Positions 57,888 to 64,000 of a stretch of DNA of 64,000 nucleotides are shown one piece after another. The number at the start of each line of letters is the position of its first letter. The first letter of the stretch is position 1. A program made the translations under genes and the position numbers. The stretch spans positions 5,208,001-5,272,000 of the forward strand of contig NZ_RDTE01000003.1 in assembly GCF_004125265.1 (NCBI RefSeq). Reading direction: 5' to 3'. The notes below the pieces were generated by a model. That model saw only the letters and a program-made list of their open reading frames with translations, did not search any database and had not been told where the DNA came from. The DNA is from Streptomyces lydicus. GTDB taxonomy: Bacteria; Actinomycetota; Actinomycetes; Streptomycetales; Streptomycetaceae.

Positions 57888-59735
57888 ATGCTCGACCACC
57901 TGATCAAGGGCGCGACCGTCGTGGACGGCACGGGAATGCCCTCGTACACCGCCGATGTCGGCATCCGTGACGGCCGGATCGCCGTCATCGCCCCGGCCGG
58001 GAGGGGGGCCGGCGGCGGCTCCGGCGGCGGCTCCGGCGCGGGCACGGGCACCCGGACGGACGCCGGGGCCGGCTCCGGCTCCGGCATCGGCACCGGCTCC
58101 GGCTCCGGCATCGGCACCGAGGAGGCGAGGACGAGCGAGGACGCGACCGGTCTCGTCCTCGCCCCCGGCTTCGTCGATCCGCACACCCACTACGACGCGC
58201 AGCTGTTCTGGGACCCGTACGCCACCCCCTCGCTCAACCACGGGGTGACGACCGTGGCGGGCGGCAACTGCGGTTTCACCCTGGCGCCGCTGCACCCCGG
58301 GCGGCCCGAGGACGCCGACTACACCCGCCGGATGATGTCCAAGGTCGAGGGCATGTCCCTGGTGGCGCTCGAAGAGGGCGCCCCCTGGACGTGGAGCTCG
58401 TTCGGCGACTACCTGGACGCGCTGGAGGGGCGGATCGCCGTCAACGCGGGCTTCATGGTGGGCCATTGCGCGCTGCGGCGGTACGTCATGGGCGCGGACG
58501 CCATCGGCGGCCGGCCGACCCCCGGGCAGCTGGACGCGATGCTGGCGCTCTTCCACGAGGCGATGGAGGCCGGGGCCTGGGGCTTCTCCACCACCCAGTC
58601 CAGCACCCACTCCGACGGCGACGGGAAGCCGGTCGCCTCCCGGCACGCCGCCCCCGAGGAGCTGCTTGCGCTGTCGCGGGCCGTCGCCGCGCACGAGGGC
58701 ACCCAGATCGAGGCGATCGTGGCGGGCTGCCTCGACCAGTTCGGCGACGACGAGATCGAGCTGCTGGTCGCGATGAGCGCGGCGGCCGGCCGGCCGCTGA
58801 ACTGGAACGTGCTGACGATCGACGCGGCGGTGCCCGAGCGGGTGCCGCGCCAGCTGACCGCGAGCGAGCGGGCCCGGGAGGCCGGCGGCCGGATCGTGGC
58901 CCTGACAATGCCGATCCTCACTCCCATGAACATGTCCCTGGGCACCTTCTGTGCCCTGAACCTCCTCCCCGGCTGGGGCGAGATCCTGGGCCTGCCGGTA
59001 CCCGAACGCATCGCGAAGCTCCGCGACCCCGGCGTACGGGCCGGGATGCTGCGGCGCGCGGAGAGCAAGGAGGCGGGTGTCTTCCGGCGGCTCACCGACT
59101 TCGGCCGGTATGTCATCGGGGACACCTACTCCCCGGAGAACGAGGGCCTGACCGGGCGCATCGTGCGGGACATCGCAGCCGAACGCGGCCTGGAGCCCTT
59201 CGCCTGCATCGTAGAGATCTGCGCCAACGACCGGCTGCGGACGGTCCTGTGGCCGATGCCCACCGACAACGACCCGGCCTCCTGGGCGCTGCGCGCCGAG
59301 ACCTGGCAGCACGAGGACGTGCTGCTGGGCGGCTCGGACGCGGGCGCCCATCTGGACCGGATGTGCGGTGCGCCGTACACGACGCGCTTCCTCGGCGACT
59401 GCCTGCGCGGCAGGAAACTGGTGGGCCTGGAGCAGGCGGTGAAGATGCTCACCGATGACCCCGCACAGCTCTTCGGCCTGCGGGAGCGCGGACGCATCGA
59501 GGAGGGCTGGCACGCCGACCTGGTGCTCTTCGACCCGGAGCGGATCGACGCGGGCAAGGCCACGCTCGTACACGATCTGCCCGGGGACAGCCCGCGGCTG
59601 GACTCCCGGGCGGTCGGCATCAACGCGGTGTGGGTCAACGGCGTCGAGACGATCCGCGACGACGTGGTGACCGGCGCGGTGCCGGGGACCGTGTTGCGGT
59701 CGGGCCGGGACACGAGAACGGTGAGTACGAAATGA
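57888..59735 (+). CDS. N-acyl-D-amino-acid deacylase-like amidohydrolase (COG3653)
   Basis: The 615-residue protein starts MLDHLIKGATVVDGTGMPSY and binds metal through PGFVDPHTHYDAQLFWDP. A later GGSDAGAHLDRMCGAPYTTRFLGDCL supplies further ligands. The C-terminus has GWHADLVLFDPERI, typical of dihydroorotase-type cyclic amidohydrolases. A Gly/Ser/Thr-rich insertion (about 45-80) interrupts the N-terminal beta domain. Proteins of this group are often found with LLM and FadE genes in actinomycete catabolic clusters. The true substrate may be a cyclic amide or ester. The stop overlaps the next start by four bases. Confidence 0.86.
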   Translation: MLDHLIKGATVVDGTGMPSYTADVGIRDGRIAVIAPAGRGAGGGSGGGSGAGTGTRTDAGAGSGSGIGTGSGSGIGTEEARTSEDATGLVLAPGFVDPHTHYDAQLFWDPYATPSLNHGVTTVAGGNCGFTLAPLHPGRPEDADYTRRMMSKVEGMSLVALEEGAPWTWSSFGDYLDALEGRIAVNAGFMVGHCALRRYVMGADAIGGRPTPGQLDAMLALFHEAMEAGAWGFSTTQSSTHSDGDGKPVASRHAAPEELLALSRAVAAHEGTQIEAIVAGCLDQFGDDEIELLVAMSAAAGRPLNWNVLTIDAAVPERVPRQLTASERAREAGGRIVALTMPILTPMNMSLGTFCALNLLPGWGEILGLPVPERIAKLRDPGVRAGMLRRAESKEAGVFRRLTDFGRYVIGDTYSPENEGLTGRIVRDIAAERGLEPFACIVEICANDRLRTVLWPMPTDNDPASWALRAETWQHEDVLLGGSDAGAHLDRMCGAPYTTRFLGDCLRGRKLVGLEQAVKMLTDDPAQLFGLRERGRIEEGWHADLVLFDPERIDAGKATLVHDLPGDSPRLDSRAVGINAVWVNGVETIRDDVVTGAVPGTVLRSGRDTRTVSTK

Positions 59736-61237
59736 CGGGGACGGGGGCGGCGGGCGGGGGTGGTGAGTGCCCTGTGACGGCTGCCCCGGAGCGGCTGTTC
59801 ATCGGCGGTGAGCGGGTCGAGCCCGACGGTGGTCACTACGAGGTGATCGATCCGGCGACGGAGGCGGTCGTCGGGCTCGCGCCCGAGGCGAGCCGGGCGC
59901 AGGTGTACGAGGCGGCGGCCGCGGCGCGCGAGGCCTTCGGGCCCTGGTCGCGCACGTCGCCGCAGGAGCGTGCCGCGATTCTCGACCGGGCCGCCGGGGT
60001 GATGCAGCGCGACTTCGTGGCGCACGCCGCGCTGGCGCAGGCGGAGAGCGGGGCCACGACCCGGACCGCGCGCGGGATGCAGGTCGCGGTGGGGTTGGCG
60101 CGCTTCCGGCGGTATGCGAAGGGGGCGTTGGAGCCGGTCGAGCAGGGGCTGCCTCCGCAGATCAACGAGGCGGGGCCGATGGGGAAGGCGGCCGTGCTGG
60201 GCGCCCTCGCCGTACGCCGGCCCGTCGGCGTCGTCACCTGCATCACCTCGTACAACAACCCGTGGGCGAACCCGGCGGGCAAGATCGCGCCGGCGCTGGC
60301 GATGGGCAACACCGTGGTCGTGAAGCCCGCCCCGCAGGACCCGCTGTCGGTGTACCGGATGGCGGCGGCGCTGGCGGAGGCGGGAGCGCCGCCGGGAGTG
60401 GTGAATGTGGTGAGCGGCGCTTCCGCGGAGGCCGGCGAGGCGGCCGTGGACTCGCCGGACGTGGACATGGTGAGCTTCACCGGTTCCACGGCCGTCGGGC
60501 AGCGCATCGCCGAGGTGTGCGGACGAGGGATGAAACGCCAGCTCATGGAGCTGGGTGGCAAGGGCGCCGCGGTGGTCTTCGACGACGCGGACCTGGACTC
60601 GGCGGTGGCCGGCATCGGTACCACCTACTCGTTCTACAGCGGGCAGATCTGTACGGCGCCGACGCGGGTGATCGTGCAGAGAGGGGTGTACGAGGCACTG
60701 GTCGAGCGGCTGACGCGCTACATCGGGCACCTCCAGGTCGGCGATCCCCGTGCGCAGGGGACGGTGGTCGGGCCGGTGATCTCGGCCGTGCACCGCGACC
60801 GGGTCGAGTCGTATGTGGAACTGGGCAGGAAGGAAGGCGCACGGGTCGTGGCGGGCGGCGCACGGCCTTCCGTTCCGGAGCGCGGTTTCTACGTCGCGCC
60901 GACGCTGCTGACCGACTGCACCCCCGATATGCGGGTCGTACGGGAGGAGATCTTCGGCCCCGTCGTCGTGGTGCTGCCCTTCGACGAGGAGGACGAGGCG
61001 GTGGCCCTCGCCAACGACAGTGACTACGGGCTCATCGACTACGTGTGGTCCGGCGATTCCGCCCGCGCCTTCCGGGTGGCCGGGCAGTTGCGGGCCGGCG
61101 GGGTCGGCGTGAACACGGTCGGCCGCAACATGGAAGCGCCCTTCGGGGGCTTCAAGCGCAGCGGGGTCGGGCGGGACGTGGGCTCGTACGCGCTGCATGC
61201 CTACAGCGAGTGGCAGGCGATCGTCTGGGCGGGGTGA
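59732..61237 (+). CDS. Aldehyde dehydrogenase (NAD(P)-dependent)
   Basis: The 501-residue protein starts at ATG 59732, overlapping the preceding stop (ATGA). The active-site cysteine is C307 in SGQICTAPTR, with catalytic Glu E273 in ELGGKG and the Asn in TSYNNPW. The FTGSTAVG cofactor motif and the EEIFGPVV and GGFKRSGVGRD end motifs are all present. It oxidises an aldehyde to the acid. Since the cluster also has an alcohol dehydrogenase and acyl-CoA ligases, it may supply the carboxylate for CoA activation. Confidence 0.93.
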   Translation: MTGTGAAGGGGECPVTAAPERLFIGGERVEPDGGHYEVIDPATEAVVGLAPEASRAQVYEAAAAAREAFGPWSRTSPQERAAILDRAAGVMQRDFVAHAALAQAESGATTRTARGMQVAVGLARFRRYAKGALEPVEQGLPPQINEAGPMGKAAVLGALAVRRPVGVVTCITSYNNPWANPAGKIAPALAMGNTVVVKPAPQDPLSVYRMAAALAEAGAPPGVVNVVSGASAEAGEAAVDSPDVDMVSFTGSTAVGQRIAEVCGRGMKRQLMELGGKGAAVVFDDADLDSAVAGIGTTYSFYSGQICTAPTRVIVQRGVYEALVERLTRYIGHLQVGDPRAQGTVVGPVISAVHRDRVESYVELGRKEGARVVAGGARPSVPERGFYVAPTLLTDCTPDMRVVREEIFGPVVVVLPFDEEDEAVALANDSDYGLIDYVWSGDSARAFRVAGQLRAGGVGVNTVGRNMEAPFGGFKRSGVGRDVGSYALHAYSEWQAIVWAG

Positions 61238-61421
61238 GGGAGGGGCGGCCGGCCTGCCTGATGGCATCCGTCATCCGGCAGCGTCACGCCATCGACGAGT
61301 GGGAACCGGCCCCCCGCAGGTTCGGCCCGGCCGGACGCGGGCTATTGCGGTCGCGGTGGGGTGCCGGTCCCGCTCGGTGTTGGTGCACGGACGGCTGGAG
61401 GAGGGCACGGAGGTTCGGTTG

Positions 61422-62383
61422 TCAGGGGCGGAGGACCAGTTTGCCCTTGGTACGGCGGGCGAGCAGATCCTCGTGCGCATCGCGCGCCCGTGCGAGGTCG
61501 TACTCCGCGCCGACCAGCGGGCGCAGGCGTCCCCGCGCCGTGAGGCCGAGCAACTCCTCAAGTGCCGCGCCGCCGATCCCGTTCCGGGCGAGGAGCGGGA
61601 TGAGCCAGAAGCCGGCGACGCCGATGTTCTCCACCGCGAGGCGGTTCGGTGCGATGGCCAAGGCGGTCTGTCGGGACGAGGCGCCGTAGGTGACCAGTCG
61701 CCCGAGGTGTCCGAGTGCGTCCAGTGCGGAGTCGAGGACCGGGCCGCCGATGGCGTCCAGGATGATGTCGGCCGGGCGTCCCCGGTTGGCGTCGAGAACC
61801 CGCTCCTTGTAGCCGTCCGCGTCGCCGTCGATCGCCGCGTCCGCGCCGAGTTCGAGGGCAAAGGCGCGCTTCTCCTCGGAGGACGCCGTGGCGATGACGC
61901 GTCCGGCGCCGAACTCCCGGGCCAGTTGGACGGCGAGACTGCCCGTCCCGCCCGCGGCGGCATGGACCACCACGCTCTCGCCGGGCCGCACGCGGGCGAC
62001 CGACCGCAGCACATGCCACGCCGTCAGCCCCTGTATGAGCAGGGCCAGCGCCTCGCCCGCGCTCAGCCCCTCCGTTAAGGCGACAAGGTTGCGGTCGGGG
62101 ACGACCGTCTTCGCCGCATAGCCGCCCTGCGGGACGTATCCGAGGACCCGCCGGCCGCCCGCGGTCCGGCCGACGACCTCCATGCCGGGGATGCGCGGCA
62201 GCGGTCCCGTCGGCGCGTTCGGCCCCTCGGCGTGCTCGCCCGCGATGTGCTTGATGTCGCCGAAGTTGACGCCCGCGGCCTCCACTTCGACCAGGCTCTC
62301 GCCCGGGCCCGCCACCGGGTCCGGTACCTCGGCCTCGGCCAGACCTCCGGGTCACCGAATCGTTCGAACTGCATGGCACGCAT
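61422..62383 (-). pseudogene. Zinc-independent quinone oxidoreductase (MDR), frameshifted near 62342
   Basis: The start ATG 62383 follows AGGAGAGG and gives MRAMQFERFGDPEV, the usual start for quinone oxidoreductases. The frame then derails; from about 62340 on the family sequence continues in the -1 frame as LAEAEVPDPVAGPGESLVEV and onward (NFGDIKH, VVVHAAAGGTGSLAVQLARE, GKLVLRP). One extra C in GAGGTCTGGCC (GTC-CTG-GCC) would restore it, so a single base is missing. The rest is intact to the stop at 61422. Codon TTA occurs at 62076-62078. It is either a recent pseudogene or an assembly error. The function of an intact gene would be NADPH-dependent enone or quinone reduction. Confidence 0.82.
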
Positions 62384-62480
62384 GGATACCTCTCCTGGGG
62401 CTGGTCGTATTCCCGTGGCTTGATCATGATTCCCCCGTCCGCGGCACAGCACGTTCTCTTGCCGCATCAGCCCCGGCGGC

Positions 62481-63959
62481 TCAGCTCCGGCGGCCCAGGA
62501 AGACCGGGTTGGTCATGGCCGCCATGGGCCCCGGCAGGCCCGCTGTCGTCGGCGGGTGGCGGACTTCCGCGCGTATGTAGGCGGCGTGGTCGGGGGTGGT
62601 CTGCCAGCTGACGGTGGCGCTGCCCGAGGCGGGCAGCGGGGTGGAGTACAGCAGTCCCTGGTCGGTGAGGAAGGAGACCGTGCAGCCCGGGGCGCCGGAG
62701 ACCTTCAGCTGAGCCGTGACCTTCGCCGCACGGGGGGCCTCCAAGCGCTCGGCGATCCCGGCGTGTTCACCGCGCTCACCGGTGACGGAGAAGGCCAGAT
62801 CGACCTTCGACGACTCGGCGATCCAGACCCGGCCCGCCCGGATGCCGTCCAGCAGCGCACGGCGCGAGAGATCGTCGGCGAGCACCACGGTCTGCGGCAG
62901 GCCCACCACATCCGGGTCGCGGTGGGCGTCGCTGTGGCCGACGGCCGGCAGCCAGTCCGCGCGGCCACGGGCGTGTGCGACGAGGGTGTTGTCCCATTCG
63001 GCGAGGGTGATCTCGTCATCGGGGGTGTACGGGCCGTTCCAGACCTCCACCGCATCGGCTTCGTTCAGCCCGAACTTCCAGTGGCAGCCGATGCAGGTGG
63101 CGTGCGGATGTGCCGGGATGACCAGGCCGCCGGCCCGCCGGATGGCGCGCGCGTACTTCCCGAAGGCGTTGTCGCGGGCCCGGTAGCGCCAGTCGATGAA
63201 GGCCTCGGGGTCGGTGCCCATCGCCACCACGTGCCCATTGCGGGTGGTGACCTCCTCGCCGGTCAGGATCAGCAGGTCATCGCCCCACAGACCGTCCCAG
63301 GCGCGGTGCGCGGACGTGGTGTTGTGCTCGGAGGTGTTGATGAAGTCCAGCCCGGCGGCGCGGGCCAGTGCGGCGATCTCGGCAGGAGTGCGTCTGCCGT
63401 CGGAGTGCACGGAGTGCAGATGGCCGTCGCCGCGGTACCAGGCACGGCCCCGGCCCCGGGCACGCTCGGGCGGATGGACGGGCGCCGGGGTGCGCCCCGC
63501 GGGTCCGTACCGCAAGGTGACCGTGACGTCGTAGGACAGCCCTTGCGGCGCGATCGTGTACGGCCCGAGGGCGATATGCCAGGTGCCTGCGTTGACGGGG
63601 CCCGGCAGATATCCGGGGGTGGCCTCGTCGGCGCGCAGGAAGAACTCCGTACGCGCCCCGCCCGACCAGCCGCGGAACCCGGCGCCTCCGAGGCCCGTGC
63701 CCCGCTCGTCGAAGATGCCGATGTCGCAGGCATTGCCGGGGATGCCCTCGGGGACGGTGGGTTTGTCGTAGCGGTAGGCAACGGCGATCTCGCTCACGCC
63801 GTGCGGCACGTCGACCGGCAGATACACGAAGTCCGGCGCGCCCGCGGGCAGATGGCCGGCCACCCGCCGGGACTGCTCGCCCGGCCCGCCTCCGCGCTGC
63901 CCGCCTCCCGGCCCGCCTCCGGGCTGCCCGGCAGCGGGCACGGCATCGGCGAAGCTCAC
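62481..63959 (-). CDS. PHP-domain metallohydrolase (CehA/McbA type)
   Basis: The 492-residue protein has an N-terminal beta-sandwich (about 40-160), where ACDIGIFDERGTG and GTWHIALGPY are seen. A PHP phosphoesterase domain follows: YRGDGHLHSVHSDGRR, DFINTSEHNTTS, LVIPAHPHA and LPAVGHSDAHRDPD. Those His/Asp clusters bind two or three metals. A C-terminal beta domain ends FLGRRS. CehA-type enzymes hydrolyse carbaryl or phosphoesters. No signal peptide is seen, and the N-terminus is a Gly/Gln repeat. It lies 98 bp after the frameshifted gene and has no operator. Confidence 0.86.
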   Translation of the reverse strand: MSFADAVPAAGQPGGGPGGGQRGGGPGEQSRRVAGHLPAGAPDFVYLPVDVPHGVSEIAVAYRYDKPTVPEGIPGNACDIGIFDERGTGLGGAGFRGWSGGARTEFFLRADEATPGYLPGPVNAGTWHIALGPYTIAPQGLSYDVTVTLRYGPAGRTPAPVHPPERARGRGRAWYRGDGHLHSVHSDGRRTPAEIAALARAAGLDFINTSEHNTTSAHRAWDGLWGDDLLILTGEEVTTRNGHVVAMGTDPEAFIDWRYRARDNAFGKYARAIRRAGGLVIPAHPHATCIGCHWKFGLNEADAVEVWNGPYTPDDEITLAEWDNTLVAHARGRADWLPAVGHSDAHRDPDVVGLPQTVVLADDLSRRALLDGIRAGRVWIAESSKVDLAFSVTGERGEHAGIAERLEAPRAAKVTAQLKVSGAPGCTVSFLTDQGLLYSTPLPASGSATVSWQTTPDHAAYIRAEVRHPPTTAGLPGPMAAMTNPVFLGRRS

Positions 63960-64000
63960 ACGTCCGAGCGTAAGCGCGCCCGTCGCGCCCGCAACCGCCG

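Noticed and set aside
1..64000. tRNA or rRNA genes
   Set aside because: No cloverleaf with a TTCGA-type T-loop or rRNA-like sequence was recognised in the gaps read; a dedicated scan was not run.

Overview
This is a high-GC chromosomal segment of a Streptomyces-type actinomycete. The evidence is strong third-position G/C bias, frequent GTG starts behind GGAGG-type ribosome binding sites, very rare TTA codons, an AfsR-like SARP regulator, PASTA-less Ser/Thr kinases and F420/LLM-type oxidoreductases.

Layout. (1) 0-11 kb: a partial nucleotide-sugar dehydrogenase, glpD, a lipoprotein serine hydrolase, a membrane Ser/Thr kinase followed by a pseudokinase of matching architecture, a winged-helix protein and a small membrane protein. 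(2) 11-62 kb: a large catabolic archipelago. It holds four acyl-CoA dehydrogenases (one adjacent heteromer-like pair and one resembling FadE30), three acyl-CoA synthetases (one resembling FadD3, one NDP-forming), two enoyl-CoA hydratases, two thiolase/lipid-transfer proteins, two DUF35 OB-fold partners, two SDRs, a zinc alcohol dehydrogenase, an aldehyde dehydrogenase, two LLM oxidoreductases, two amidohydrolases, a cyclase-family hydrolase, a flavin reductase, a DLH-like protein and a Ddn-like F420 protein. Gene content suggests stepwise CoA-dependent breakdown of an alicyclic (steroid-, terpenoid- or HIP-like) acid, but no substrate is proven. (3) Interspersed regulation: a TetR gene (34.4-35.0 kb), an AfsK-like kinase with a PQQ propeller (36-39 kb), an ECF sigma factor with a membrane partner (21.4-22.7 kb), an anti-sigma-like ATPase, an AraC regulator beside a gutted Tn3 transposase, and an AfsR-like regulator followed by two tiny genes with AfsS-like repeats (48.7-52.7 kb). 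(4) 61-64 kb: a frameshifted quinone oxidoreductase and a PHP-type metallohydrolase.

The main unifying signal is a 15-bp hyphenated palindrome, CTGACGnnnCGTCAG. I find 13 copies between 11.2 and 56.7 kb, nearly all immediately upstream of catabolic genes and on both sides of the TetR gene. They tie scattered, divergently oriented transcription units into one probable regulon. A second notable system is the AfsR/AfsS-like module, in which one repeat peptide carries an export signal and the other consists largely of DSTRPIQP repeats.

All functions are inferred from reading the translations. No database search was run, and comparisons with named families are from memory.
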